NCBI GenBank assembly: GCA_902768795.1
Contig: CACXMS010000002.1
Span: 93,871-131,325, forward strand
DNA: 37,455 nt
Direction: 5' to 3'
From: an uncultured Eubacteriales bacterium
Lineage (GTDB): Bacteria; Bacillota; Clostridia; Christensenellales; CAG-138
Both the position numbers and the translations under genes were made by a program. Below, in pieces: positions 1 through 6,616 of this stretch (within the stretch, counting starts at the first letter, position 1; every line of letters begins with the position of its first letter). The notes below the pieces were generated by a model, which searched no databases, was not told the DNA's origin, and saw only the letters and a program-made list of their open reading frames with translations.

Positions 1-381
1 GCGCTGCGGCTTCTTTCCCTGGAAAAACCGGTGACGGAGTATATCAAGAGCGGAAAACTCTCCGCGGGGCACGGAAAGATGCTCGCGGGGATCGAGGACA
101 GGGAACGGCAGATCGAGCTTGCGAACAAAGCGATCGAAAAGGACTGGTCGGTGCGGCGGCTGGAGGATGAACTGCGGTTTGCCGCGTGGGAGAAAAAGCC
201 GAAGGCAAAGCAGGAATACAGTCCGGAATTCAAAGCGGCGCTCCGCGCGATGCGGAATAAATTGAAAACGAAGGTAGCGGTCGAGGGCACCGAGCAGAAG
301 GGCAAGCTGATCATCTCCTATTACAATGCGGACGACCTCGATACGATCTACCGCGCGATCATGGGCGACGAAGAAGAATAA
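1..381 (+). CDS. parB: ParB/Spo0J-like partition protein, 3' part only
   Basis: The reading frame is open from base 1, so the gene begins outside the window; 126 C-terminal residues are visible. The visible part begins in the helical DNA-binding core: a segment containing YIKSGKLSAGHGKMLAGI and then SVRRLEDELR matches the region of ParB/Spo0J/Noc proteins just after the helix-turn-helix. The rest is the linker and the C-terminal dimerisation domain, ending in an acidic tail. ParB proteins bind parS sites and load SMC for chromosome segregation; the CTP-binding N-terminal domain cannot be assessed here. Chromosomal parB usually sits near oriC beside parA, so the window may start near the replication origin, but nothing else here proves that. 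A plasmid- or element-type ParB is the alternative. A hairpin terminator follows about 100 bp downstream. Confidence 0.85.
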   Translation, partial: ALRLLSLEKPVTEYIKSGKLSAGHGKMLAGIEDRERQIELANKAIEKDWSVRRLEDELRFAAWEKKPKAKQEYSPEFKAALRAMRNKLKTKVAVEGTEQKGKLIISYYNADDLDTIYRAIMGDEEE

Positions 382-470
382 AGTCTCAGACTGCCTTCAG
401 ATCATTTGCAATAAAAAATCAAAGAAAAGGCGTTTGAGAAGCGATTCTCTAAAGGGTGGTTTACAAACAA
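382..470. repeat. Degenerate fragment of the stop-codon-associated palindromic repeat
   Basis: Directly after the parB stop codon the segment CTCAGACTGCCTTCAGATCA resembles the left part of the divergent copy at 20217. Further on, CAAAGAAAAGGCG resembles the centre of the same family. The fragment is partial and similarity was judged by eye. Confidence 0.4.
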
Positions 471-479
471 TCATGAGTT

Positions 480-515
480 GACGGAGGAAACGTATCAAAC
501 CTCCGTCTATTTATA
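480..515 (+). terminator. Intrinsic terminator after parB
   Basis: An 8-bp perfect stem (GACGGAGG at 480-487 pairing with CCTCCGTC at 500-507) is followed by a T-rich tail. It is placed to end parB transcription. Confidence 0.65.
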
Positions 516-516
516 T

Positions 517-646
517 CTTGGCTCCCCTGTGCAAGGGAGCTGTCGAGGCTTGCCGAGACTGAGGGGTTGTATAGTTTGCGTAATCGCTTACATCAACCCT
601 TTCGTCAGCCTTCGGCTGCCACCTCCCCTTACACAGGGGAGGCAAG
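517..646. repeat. MITE-like inverted-repeat element, about 130 bp
   Basis: The ends are imperfect inverted repeats: CTTGGCTCCCCTGTGCAAGG at 517-536 mirrors CCTTACACAGGGGAGGCAAG at 627-646. The interior is short and has no credible coding frame. Small elements with such CTCCCCTG...CAGGGGAG ends are familiar as dispersed non-coding repeats in gut Clostridia; that comparison is from memory. A second hairpin (AGCGCAC 664-670 with GTGCGCT 695-701) lies just outside it. Confidence 0.6.
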
Positions 647-703
647 CTCGATTGCGTCGGAAGAGCGCACTTACTCACCGCCATGCGGCGGAACGTGCGC
701 TTA

Positions 704-746
704 TGAAAAAAGAAACCTTCCGGAAAGGAATTGTTTCCCGGAAGGT
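704..746 (-). terminator. Intrinsic terminator of the acetyltransferase gene
   Basis: ACCTTCCGGAAA at 715-726 pairs with TTTCCCGGAAGGT at 734-746. On the reverse strand the stem is followed by a T-rich run (704-714), about 30 bp after the stop codon of the gene at 775-1302. Confidence 0.7.
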
Positions 747-774
747 CTGCATCGCTCCGGCAAACAGATAACGG

Positions 775-1302
775 TCATTCGGGCAAGGCGATCCAGTATC
801 TCTCGATGAATGCATTTTCTTCTTCATCGTCATAGACGGTGGTTTCATATTCTCCGCCGTTACGGATGATGGTTCTTTTGCTGCCTTCGTTTCCTTTAAT
901 GCAGGTGATAAGTACTTTATCGAGTCCGATCTCTCTGCATTTCGGCAGTGCCATTTTAAGCATTTGTACCGCATAACCTTTGCGCCGTTCGCTCGGGGCA
1001 ACAGAGTAGCCGATATGACCGCCGCATTTTTCCAGATATGCATTGAGATAATGCCTGATCTGGATCATACCGACGATTTTCCGATCCTCTTCCCGCACAA
1101 ATATATACTGTGTTGCCGGGATCTTTCCCTGCGGAACGGTAAGGGGATCCTTATATCGGTTTGTTTTCTCAATCCATACCGAAGGCTGATCGAATGCTCT
1201 GAGTCCACCGGTGCCGTCCATGGAATCGCCGCAATCAAGGAACTCTTTTCTGTATGTCAAGATTTGCTGACAGTATTCGATTGTCGGCTCTATCAGTTCC
1301 AT
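775..1302 (-). CDS. GNAT family N-acetyltransferase (COG3981-like)
   Basis: The 175-residue product has the layout of a single-domain GCN5-related acetyltransferase that moves an acetyl group from acetyl-CoA to an amine; the substrate cannot be told. The acetyl-CoA pyrophosphate-binding motif is seen as APSERRKGYAVQML around residues 104-117, after a beta strand carrying HIGYSV. The N-terminal part (ELIEPTIEYCQQILTYRKEF) and the central segment IVGMIQIRHYLN are typical of the predicted acetyltransferases of COG3981. The ATG at 1302 has an upstream GGGAG, and a promoter lies at 1341-1369. The gene is monocistronic with its own terminator. It is a complete, ordinary family member. Confidence 0.85.
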   Translation of the reverse strand: MELIEPTIEYCQQILTYRKEFLDCGDSMDGTGGLRAFDQPSVWIEKTNRYKDPLTVPQGKIPATQYIFVREEDRKIVGMIQIRHYLNAYLEKCGGHIGYSVAPSERRKGYAVQMLKMALPKCREIGLDKVLITCIKGNEGSKRTIIRNGGEYETTVYDDEEENAFIERYWIALPE

Positions 1303-1340
1303 ATCACAATTGTTCTCCCGATTCTTTATTTACCACATTG

Positions 1341-1369
1341 ATTCTATCACAGACTCCGATCATGCGCAA
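1341..1369 (-). promoter_or_regulatory. Sigma-A-like promoter of the acetyltransferase gene
   Basis: On the reverse strand, TTGCGC (1369-1364) and TAGAAT (1346-1341) are separated by 17 bp. This lies about 40 bp upstream of the start codon. Confidence 0.55.
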
Positions 1370-1371
1370 CG

Positions 1372-1409
1372 AAAAAAGCATGGCCGACTCAAACCGGCTA
1401 TGCTTTTGA
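1372..1409 (-). terminator. Terminator of the GTPase operon
   Basis: AAAAGCATGGCCG at 1374-1386 pairs with CGGCTATGCTTTT at 1395-1407, with one G-U pair. On the reverse strand it is followed by a run of six T. It lies about 100 bp beyond the last gene of the operon and just upstream of the acetyltransferase promoter. Confidence 0.65.
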
Positions 1410-1439
1410 AAACCCCTCTTTACAGAGCGCCTATGAAAA

Positions 1440-1510
1440 CGCCTTTTCTTTATGCAGGTATTCTTTTCCCAATCGCTGCCGAAAACGGTCTGCCCCCTTC
1501 TGCGACAGCC
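1440..1510 (-). repeat. Partial copy of the stop-codon-associated palindromic repeat (reverse)
   Basis: Read on the reverse strand, the segment starts GGCTGTCGCAGAAGGGGGCA, then has GACCGTTTTCGGCAGC and AAAAGAATACCTGCA. This is clearly homologous to the left half of the copies at 13867 and 20078. It starts 2 bp after the stop codon of the gene at 1513-1788. The right half is not conserved. Confidence 0.6.
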
Positions 1511-1512
1511 TT

Positions 1513-1788
1513 TTACGACTGCCTGACGGATTGATAATACGCGATCGTATCCCTTTCGATCGATTCGATCAGCTCCGTTTCGGAACGGAATCCCTTCGGG
1601 AGACGAAAAGAAACGTACCATTGACCGGGGTAATCCCAGACGGATTCGCAGTATTCGTTGTACGTCCGACGGTCGATCGCAAACTGCGCCTGCGGAACGA
1701 TCCGCCGCGCCCGCTGCAGCGCCTTATCCCGGATCGATTCGACCCGGTTCTGCACACTTTTCAGATATCCTTCGTCGTACTGCTCCAT
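1513..1788 (-). CDS. Small conserved-looking hypothetical protein in the GTPase operon
   Basis: The 91-residue product is not recognised. It is soluble and charged, with a predicted N-terminal helix rich in Arg and Glu (DEGYLKSVQNRVESIRDKAL), a Trp/Tyr-rich middle (YCESVWDYPGQWYVSFRLP) and a C-terminal helix. No signal peptide, membrane segment or Cys/His metal site is seen. It starts one base after the stop codon of the GTPase/TIGR03943-like gene and shares its strand, so it is very likely co-transcribed with the two GTPases. Its stop codon nearly touches a palindromic repeat. A role connected to the GTPases is inferred from position only. Confidence 0.6.
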   Translation of the reverse strand: MEQYDEGYLKSVQNRVESIRDKALQRARRIVPQAQFAIDRRTYNEYCESVWDYPGQWYVSFRLPKGFRSETELIESIERDTIAYYQSVRQS

Positions 1789-1789
1789 C

Positions 1790-2731
1790 TCAATAGAACG
1801 TCGCGACCGGCTGATCGGGTTTTTCGGCCGGCGTGATTTTTTTGACCGTCAGGATCGGGCCTTTTTTGCCGTACAGGTTCGAGAACTTGATCGAGATCGT
1901 GCCTTCGACGATCGCCCAGCTCTGATGCGGAACCGATTTTGCCATCGGATACTTGCAGACGAGCGGGCAGTAGCGGATGTCCGCTTCGCAGCAGGTCATG
2001 ATGTGCCGTCCGCCGAGAAACGTATCGTTCGGAATCCGGCGGTTGTTGCCGACGAGCGCCTTGAACCGGACGGTTTTTCCGTTGTATTTTTCGGTCTCCT
2101 CGACGAGATCCCGATAGAACAGCGCGTAATCCTGATCCTGGATTTCGACGACCGGCGCGTTCAGATCGAACGGCAGCGGATCCTCGATATCGTCCTCCTC
2201 GCTCGTCCCGTCGGTCAGATCGTACACGATCTGCGCGCTTCTGGAAACGCCGCGGACGAGCTTATGCAGATCCGTTTTCTCGTCGCCCGGCGCGACGCGG
2301 TTGAAAACGACAAGCTCCGCGGTCGTCAGCTTATCGACGACGAGCTGACGCATGTTCGCGTTGTATGCGGCGATCGTGCTCGCGTCGATCAGCATCGTCT
2401 CCTGCGCGATGCCCCAGTTTTCGGGCAGACGGTCAAACAGATCGTTCATCTGCCACATGCCGTTGTATTCGATGATGGCGCGCGTCGCGGCGGCTTTGCA
2501 CTGCCAGAGCGAAAGCTTGTCCGGCGTCAGATCGGCAACCGATCCGATCGGTTGTATCGTGATGTTGTTGATCGAAAACCGTTCCGGGATCAGCTCCTCC
2601 TCGCCTTCCTCGCAGAGCAGCAGCAGCGTGCGCTGCCCCTCGTTGAACTGCGGGTCCTCGAGCATCGATTGAATGAACGTCGTTTTGCCGGCGTCCAGAA
2701 ATCCCGTGAACAAAAAGACCGGAAGCATCAT
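1790..2731 (-). CDS. COG0523/CobW-type GTPase fused to a TIGR03943/DUF1980-like domain
   Basis: The 313-residue product begins with a P-loop, GFLDAGKTTF (residues 10-19), followed by the fold of COG0523 G proteins, which handle metal delivery. The CxCC metal motif normal for the family is absent; the matching position reads LLLLCEEGEEEL. The last third is different: GKTVRFKALVG, then GRHIMTCCEADIRYCPLVC and a WAIVEG stretch resemble the C-terminal domain of TIGR03943 (DUF1980/YcgQ) proteins. In Bacilli those are encoded beside a permease and near zinc-responsive COG0523 GTPases. The gene starts 6 bp after the stop of the upstream GTPase gene, with GGAG as ribosome-binding site. Zinc or another divalent metal is the likely cargo, by inference. 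Domain fusion was judged by eye. Confidence 0.75.
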   Translation of the reverse strand: MMLPVFLFTGFLDAGKTTFIQSMLEDPQFNEGQRTLLLLCEEGEEELIPERFSINNITIQPIGSVADLTPDKLSLWQCKAAATRAIIEYNGMWQMNDLFDRLPENWGIAQETMLIDASTIAAYNANMRQLVVDKLTTAELVVFNRVAPGDEKTDLHKLVRGVSRSAQIVYDLTDGTSEEDDIEDPLPFDLNAPVVEIQDQDYALFYRDLVEETEKYNGKTVRFKALVGNNRRIPNDTFLGGRHIMTCCEADIRYCPLVCKYPMAKSVPHQSWAIVEGTISIKFSNLYGKKGPILTVKKITPAEKPDQPVATFY

Positions 2732-2737
2732 ATCGCG

Positions 2738-3949
2738 TTACTCCGAAAACAGCGTCTTCAAAGCCGCTTCGTTCAGCTTTGAGCCAATCACGCACAGCCG
2801 ACCGATCACGCCGGCCGGCCCGCGGCGCACCTCGACTTCGCCCGGTACGTGATCGAAGTGCAGCCATTCGCCCTCCGTCGCCGGGACAACGCCCTTCGCG
2901 CGCAGAACGGCGCCGTATGCCGCTTCGTCGTCCAGCGCGGCGATCTTCTTTGAAAGCTCCTCCTCGGTGAAGCGGCGCATCGTTTCCATGCCCCAGCTTG
3001 TGAACACCTCGTCCGCATGGTGATGGTGATGATGGTGCTCGTGTTCGTCTTCCTCGTGATGATGATGCTCGTGCTCATCCTCGTCCTCGTCGTGATGATG
3101 GCCGCAGGAGCAGACGCCGTTTTCATCGTAATGATGGTGATGCTCATGCCCGCCTTCCTCGTGATGATGGTGATGCCCGTGTTCATCCTCGTCCTCATCG
3201 TCGTCGTGGTGATGACCGCAGGAGCAGACGCCGTTTTCATCGTAATGATGGTGATGCTCATGCTCGTCCTCATCGTGGTGGTGATGATGTTCGTGCTCAT
3301 CGTGATGATGATGCGCGTGCTCCTTTGCGAGCGCGGCAAGATCGTTGTCAAGCGAGTTGCGATGCTCCATCGCGTCCAGAATGTCCGCGCCCGAAAGCTG
3401 ATCCCAAGGCGCGGCAATAACGACCGCGTCCGCATTGTGCTCGCGCACGAGCGCCAGCGCCGCATCGAGCTTTTCCTGGTTCAGGTCCTGCGTGCGGCTC
3501 AGGATCACGCAGCCCGCGGCCTCGATCTGATCGTTGAAAAACTCGCCGAAATTCTTGTGATAAATCTTCGCTTTTTTCGCGTCGACGACGGTCACGCAGC
3601 CGCCGAGCTGCACATCGTCGCTGAGCACGGAGCCGATCGCGGCTTTCACGTCGCTGAGCTTGCCGACGCCGGACGGCTCGATCAGGATATGATCGGGCGC
3701 AAACTCGACGAGCACCTTCTTCAACGCCTTGGAAAAATCGCCGACGAGCGAGCAGCAGATGCAGCCGGAGTTCATCTCGGTGATCTGAATGCCCGCGTCC
3801 TGCAAAAACGCGCCGTCGATGCCGATTTCGCCGAACTCGTTCTCGATCAGGACGAGCTTCTGTCCCGCATACGCTTCGGCGATCAGTTTCTTGATCAATG
3901 TCGTTTTTCCGGCGCCCAAAAAGCCGCTGAAAATATCAATTTTAGTCAT
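2738..3949 (-). CDS. CobW/COG0523 GTPase with very long His-rich insert
   Basis: The 403-residue protein is a metal-chaperone-type G protein. It has the P-loop GFLGAGKTT (residues 9-17), the switch segment IENEFGEIGIDG, the CxCC motif as GCICC (62-66) and an EPSG motif before a CobW C-terminal domain near the end (LHFDHVPGEVEVR). Residues about 211-311 form an extreme His/Asp/Glu-rich linker, typical of metal buffering. It includes two copies, 38 residues apart, of a unit containing HHHHYDENGVCSCGHHHD, each adding a CxC pair. The ATG at 3949 was chosen over one 14 codons upstream because AAAGGA lies at the right distance and family members begin with MTKIDIFSGF-like strands. It is first in the operon with the second GTPase. 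Cargo metal (Zn, Ni or Co) is not decided by sequence. Confidence 0.9.
   Translation of the reverse strand: MTKIDIFSGFLGAGKTTLIKKLIAEAYAGQKLVLIENEFGEIGIDGAFLQDAGIQITEMNSGCICCSLVGDFSKALKKVLVEFAPDHILIEPSGVGKLSDVKAAIGSVLSDDVQLGGCVTVVDAKKAKIYHKNFGEFFNDQIEAAGCVILSRTQDLNQEKLDAALALVREHNADAVVIAAPWDQLSGADILDAMEHRNSLDNDLAALAKEHAHHHHDEHEHHHHHDEDEHEHHHHYDENGVCSCGHHHDDDEDEDEHGHHHHHEEGGHEHHHHYDENGVCSCGHHHDEDEDEHEHHHHEEDEHEHHHHHHHADEVFTSWGMETMRRFTEEELSKKIAALDDEAAYGAVLRAKGVVPATEGEWLHFDHVPGEVEVRRGPAGVIGRLCVIGSKLNEAALKTLFSE
3082..3262 (-). repeat. 114-bp in-frame tandem repeat in the His-rich coding region
   Basis: The segments around 3091-3149 and 3205-3263 are nearly identical and 114 bp (38 codons) apart. 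They encode the repeated CSCG-containing His cluster. The repeat probably arose by in-frame duplication. Confidence 0.7.
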
Positions 3950-4008
3950 ACGGATTCCTTTCTTCGCGGCACGGATTCGCTGTTTGCCCATATACCGCCA
4001 TTTTCTTT

Positions 4009-4036
4009 ATCGTACCACACAAGTGCAAAAAAGCAA
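4009..4036 (-). promoter_or_regulatory. Possible sigma-A promoter of the GTPase operon
   Basis: On the reverse strand TTGCTT (4036-4031) and TACGAT (4014-4009) are separated by 16 bp, about 60 bp upstream of the start codon. The rest of the gap, 4037-4341, shows no gene, and no convincing Zur-type palindrome was found by eye. Confidence 0.4.
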
Positions 4037-4341
4037 GAGGTCTTCACAAATTTCTCACAATCCGCGCGCAACCCCGCGCCGCGTACGCTTTACCAAATCT
4101 ATCCCGAAAATACACCAAAATTCCGCAGGATTTCATGGAATACAAAATGATATATACCGAAAAGGGGATAAAAAGAAACAAAAACCGAGGATGACCTATC
4201 CCGAATATAACGCATAGAATGGTGAAAAACGGGCGACACAGGAAGATTGCGTTCCGCTTCTCTTTATCGGAGAATAATATACACCATAATGACGGAAAAA
4301 CGCGCGACTGATCGGTTTAATCTGTCCCGAAAAAACACCTA

Positions 4342-4370
4342 TTGACGGAAAAAGCGGAGTGTGATAGGAT
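4342..4370 (+). promoter_or_regulatory. Sigma-A-like promoter of the riboswitch operon
   Basis: TTGACG (4342-4347) and TAGGAT (4365-4370) are separated by 17 bp and lie immediately upstream of the cobalamin riboswitch, so transcription would start near 4377. Confidence 0.7.
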
Positions 4371-4377
4371 GTCGGCG

Positions 4378-4520
4378 TGTGGACAAGATAGGGAAAGCGC
4401 GGTGAGAATCCGCCGCAGCCCCCGCTGCCGTGAGAAAAAAGTCGGAACGCCTATGCAGTCCATGCGATACACCTCGGAGCGGATTTTGCGGCGGGCGAAA
4501 TCGGCGTAGACTGCTATGCC
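4378..4520 (+). promoter_or_regulatory. Cobalamin riboswitch, compact form
   Basis: The conserved cobalamin aptamer core is present in order: GATAGGGAAAGCGCGGTGAG (4387-4406), AATCCGCCGCAGCCCCCGCT (4407-4426), GCCGTGA and then AGTCGGAACGCC (4440-4451) in the place of the B12 box. Only a few bases separate the CCCCCGCTGCCGTGA part from the B12 box, so the peripheral P8-P12 region of the large class is missing, as in class II cobalamin riboswitches. A hairpin GGCGTAG/CTATGCC (4503-4520) follows and may take part in the kissing-loop or switching structure. The downstream genes are consistent with B12 transport. Confidence 0.85.
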
Positions 4521-4526
4521 TTCTTT

Positions 4527-4561
4527 CTCCCCCGGAACGCGCGTTCGGGGGAGTTTATCTT
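4527..4561 (+). terminator. Terminator hairpin of the riboswitch expression platform
   Basis: CTCCCCCGAACG-type pairing: CTCCCCCGGAACG (4527-4539) folds against CGTTCGGGGGAG (4542-4553) and is followed by TTTATCTT. It sits between the aptamer and the first start codon, which suggests transcriptional control by premature termination when ligand is bound. Confidence 0.75.
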
Positions 4562-4575
4562 GTACGGAGGGTACG

Positions 4576-4971
4576 ATGAAAAAGAAACAATTCCTGTCCC
4601 TGTTGCTGGCGGCGCTGATGGCGCTGTCGTTTGCCGCCTGCGCGCAAAATGCCGCCGCGGTGCAGTCCGCCCAGCCCGAAGCCGCCAAGAAGATCCGCTT
4701 CACCGCGGTCTATGACGGCGAGAGCAAAGAGTTTGAAATTTCGACGAATGAGGAAACGCTCGGCGCGGCGCTGCTCGCCGAGGGGCTGATCGCCGGCGAC
4801 CAGAGCGAATACGGTCTGTATGTCAAGACGGTCGACGGCCGCACTGCCGATGAAGCGAATCAGGAGTGGTGGTGCCTGACCAAAGGCGGCGAGATGTGGA
4901 TGAACGGCGTCGATACGACCGAGATTGCGGACGGCGACGCGTTTGAGTTCACGCTGACCGCGGGTTGGTAA
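4576..4971 (+). CDS. DUF4430 domain lipoprotein, predicted cobalamin-binding
   Basis: The 131-residue protein has a lipoprotein signal: Lys-rich start, hydrophobic helix and lipobox SFAAC with Cys22 as the lipidated residue. It is thus anchored outside the membrane. The rest is a single DUF4430 domain: a strand IRFTAVYDGESKEFEIS, the helix ETLGAALLAEGLI, then WWCLTKGGEMWMNGVDTTEI and the final FEFTLTAGW. DUF4430 is structurally related to the C-terminal part of transcobalamin/intrinsic factor, and the cobalamin riboswitch upstream supports B12 binding. The ATG at 4576 has GGAGG at 4566-4570; a longer frame to 4516 would run through the terminator and is not used. The next gene starts 4 bp after the stop. 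Confidence 0.85.
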   Translation: MKKKQFLSLLLAALMALSFAACAQNAAAVQSAQPEAAKKIRFTAVYDGESKEFEISTNEETLGAALLAEGLIAGDQSEYGLYVKTVDGRTADEANQEWWCLTKGGEMWMNGVDTTEIADGDAFEFTLTAGW

Positions 4972-4975
4972 ACCG

Positions 4976-5512
4976 ATGAAACACGCAAAGCTTCGCAAGC
5001 TGTGCATGCTCGCGCTTTGCGCGCCGATGATCGTCGCGGGAAAAATACTCCTGGAACCGATCCCGAACGTGGAGATTGTGACGTTTTTCATCATTCTCTT
5101 TACGGTCGTGTTCGGTTGGAGCGCGCTTTTTCCCGTGGCGATTTTTGTATTGGAGGAGGGGCTGCGGTACGGCTTCGCCCCGCATTGGTACATTTTCTAC
5201 TGCGTGATCTGGCCGCTGCTTGTCGTGCTGACGATGCTTGTGAAGCGCCGGATCAAAGAGAGCGCGATCGGCTGGGCGGTTTTTTCGTCGATCGTGTTCG
5301 TGCCGATCTTCAGCTTCGTGAACGTGTTTTTGCTCAAAACGTTCCGGCTGCTCGGCGCCGATTTTTCTATTCTTGCGTATCTGATCCCGGAAATTCCCTA
5401 TGATATCGCGCATATCGTCGGCAATTTTGTCGTGACGCTCGCGCTGTTCAAGCCGCTGTACCGCGTGCTGGATCGGCTGATGCACACGGGCGACGAGCCG
5501 ATTCCCGATTGA
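4976..5512 (+). CDS. ECF transporter S component-like membrane protein, predicted B12 uptake
   Basis: The 178-residue product has about five or six hydrophobic segments (for example MLALCAPMIVAGKILL, IVTFFIILFTVVFGWSALF, VIWPLLVVLTMLV, IVFVPIFSFVNVFLL). It resembles small substrate-binding S components of energy-coupling-factor transporters, including the EEGLRYGF.PHWYIFY.IWPLL pattern of vitamin-type S components. No ATPase or EcfT gene lies nearby, so it would use a shared ECF module. It is encoded 4 bp after the DUF4430 gene, behind the same cobalamin riboswitch, which makes cobalamin or a precursor the most likely substrate. This follows from regulation and context; no substrate-binding residue was identified. 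A promoter for the next gene overlaps its stop codon. Confidence 0.75.
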   Translation: MKHAKLRKLCMLALCAPMIVAGKILLEPIPNVEIVTFFIILFTVVFGWSALFPVAIFVLEEGLRYGFAPHWYIFYCVIWPLLVVLTMLVKRRIKESAIGWAVFSSIVFVPIFSFVNVFLLKTFRLLGADFSILAYLIPEIPYDIAHIVGNFVVTLALFKPLYRVLDRLMHTGDEPIPD

Positions 5513-5537
5513 CAAACGGCGGCGCTCCCTTTATAAT
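5509..5537 (+). promoter_or_regulatory. Perfect consensus sigma-A promoter of the carbamate kinase gene
   Basis: TTGACA (5509-5514) and TATAAT (5532-5537) are both exact consensus hexamers with a 17-bp spacer. The -35 hexamer overlaps the TGA stop codon of the upstream membrane protein gene. Confidence 0.85.
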
Positions 5538-5556
5538 AAAAACAGAAAAAGATTTT

Positions 5557-5583
5557 GGCGTGTCAAAAAACTTTTGGCACGCC
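5557..5583 (+). other. Hairpin in the 5' leader of the carbamate kinase mRNA
   Basis: GGCGTGTCAAAA (5557-5568) pairs with TTTTGGCACGCC (5572-5583), 12 bp with one G-U pair and a 3-base loop. No T-run follows, so it is not a normal terminator. It may protect the 5' end or be a regulatory site. Confidence 0.6.
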
Positions 5584-5611
5584 CGCATGCGTTGGAAAGG
5601 GGATGGAACGG

Positions 5612-6538
5612 ATGACAAAACTCGTAATTGCGCTCGGCGGGAATGCGCTTGGCAAGACGCCGTATGAGCAGCTTCGGCTTGTGCGGGAAACGGCAAAACC
5701 GATCGTCGATCTGATCGAAGCGGGCAATGCGGTCGTGATCGCGCACGGCAACGGGCCGCAGGTCGGGATGATCAACCTGGCGTTTTCGACGGCGGCGGGC
5801 GACGGGGCAATTCAATCCGACATGCCGTTTCCGGAATGCGGTGCAATGAGTCAGGGGTATATCGGGTATCACCTGCAAAACAGCATTCAAAACGAACTTT
5901 TTGCGCGCGGGATCCGAAAGACGGTGACGACGCTTGTCACGCAGGTGCTGGTCGATGAAACCGATCCGGCGTTTTCGCATCCGACCAAGCCGATCGGCGC
6001 GTTTTATTCGAAGGAGGAAGCGGAAGCGATCGCCCGTGAAAAGGGATATACGATGGTCGAGGACGCGGGCAGGGGCTACCGGCAGGTCGTGCCGAGTCCG
6101 CTGCCGATCGACGTGATCGAAAAGGAAGCGGTCAACACGCTGATCGACGCTGGGCAGGTCGTAATCACGGTCGGCGGCGGCGGGATCCCGGTTGTGAAAA
6201 AGGACGGGAAGCTCGTCGGCGTTCCGGCGGTTATCGACAAGGATTTTGCGTCCGCGAAGCTCGCGGAGCTGGTGCACGCGGACCGGCTCGTGATTTTAAC
6301 GGCGGTCGACCGCGTGGCGATCCGTTTCGGCACGCCGGAGCAGAAGGAGCTTTCGCGCATGACGGCGAAGGAGGCGGAGCGGTATATTGCCGAGGGGCAG
6401 TTCGCGCCGGGTTCGATGCTGCCGAAGGTGCGCGCGGCGATGTCGTTCGCGGCGACCGGCAAGGAGGCGATCATCGCTTCGCTCGAAAACGCGGCGGCGG
6501 CGCTGCGCGGCGAAAGCGGCACGGTAATCGTGCGGTAA
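5612..6538 (+). CDS. arcC: Carbamate kinase
   Basis: The 308-residue product matches carbamate kinase (amino acid kinase fold), which converts carbamoyl phosphate and ADP to carbamate and ATP. Seen are the N-terminal phosphate loop LVIALGGNALG, HGNGPQVGM near residue 50, a central GGGGIPVV and the C-terminal FAPGSMLPKVRAA, all family hallmarks; length is normal. The ATG at 5612 is preferred to the one at 5603 because AAGGGG at 5597-5602 is then 9 bp away and family members begin with M-x-K-hydrophobic. No arginine deiminase, ornithine carbamoyltransferase or purine-catabolism gene lies beside it, so the carbamoyl phosphate source is unknown. It has its own strong promoter. Confidence 0.93.
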   Translation: MTKLVIALGGNALGKTPYEQLRLVRETAKPIVDLIEAGNAVVIAHGNGPQVGMINLAFSTAAGDGAIQSDMPFPECGAMSQGYIGYHLQNSIQNELFARGIRKTVTTLVTQVLVDETDPAFSHPTKPIGAFYSKEEAEAIAREKGYTMVEDAGRGYRQVVPSPLPIDVIEKEAVNTLIDAGQVVITVGGGGIPVVKKDGKLVGVPAVIDKDFASAKLAELVHADRLVILTAVDRVAIRFGTPEQKELSRMTAKEAERYIAEGQFAPGSMLPKVRAAMSFAATGKEAIIASLENAAAALRGESGTVIVR

Positions 6539-6562
6539 TCGGATAAAAATGCGGCAAAGCGA

Positions 6563-6591
6563 TTGACGCGGAACCGAAAACCGGATATACT
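6563..6591 (+). promoter_or_regulatory. Sigma-A-like promoter of the small membrane protein gene
   Basis: TTGACG (6563-6568) and TATACT (6586-6591) with a 17-bp spacer, 25 bp upstream of the start codon. Confidence 0.7.
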
Positions 6592-6616
6592 GAAAACAGC
6601 AACAAAAAGGGGGAAA

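Noticed and set aside
478..771. Open frame across the MITE-like element
   Set aside because: It reads through the inverted repeats and a terminator and has no recognisable protein features or ribosome-binding site.
3017..4150. Long forward-strand open frame of about 377 codons opposite the His-rich GTPase
   Set aside because: It begins with a Val/Met-only stretch that is simply the complement of the His/Asp/Glu codons; the reverse strand has P-loop, CxCC and EPSG motifs and a ribosome-binding site.
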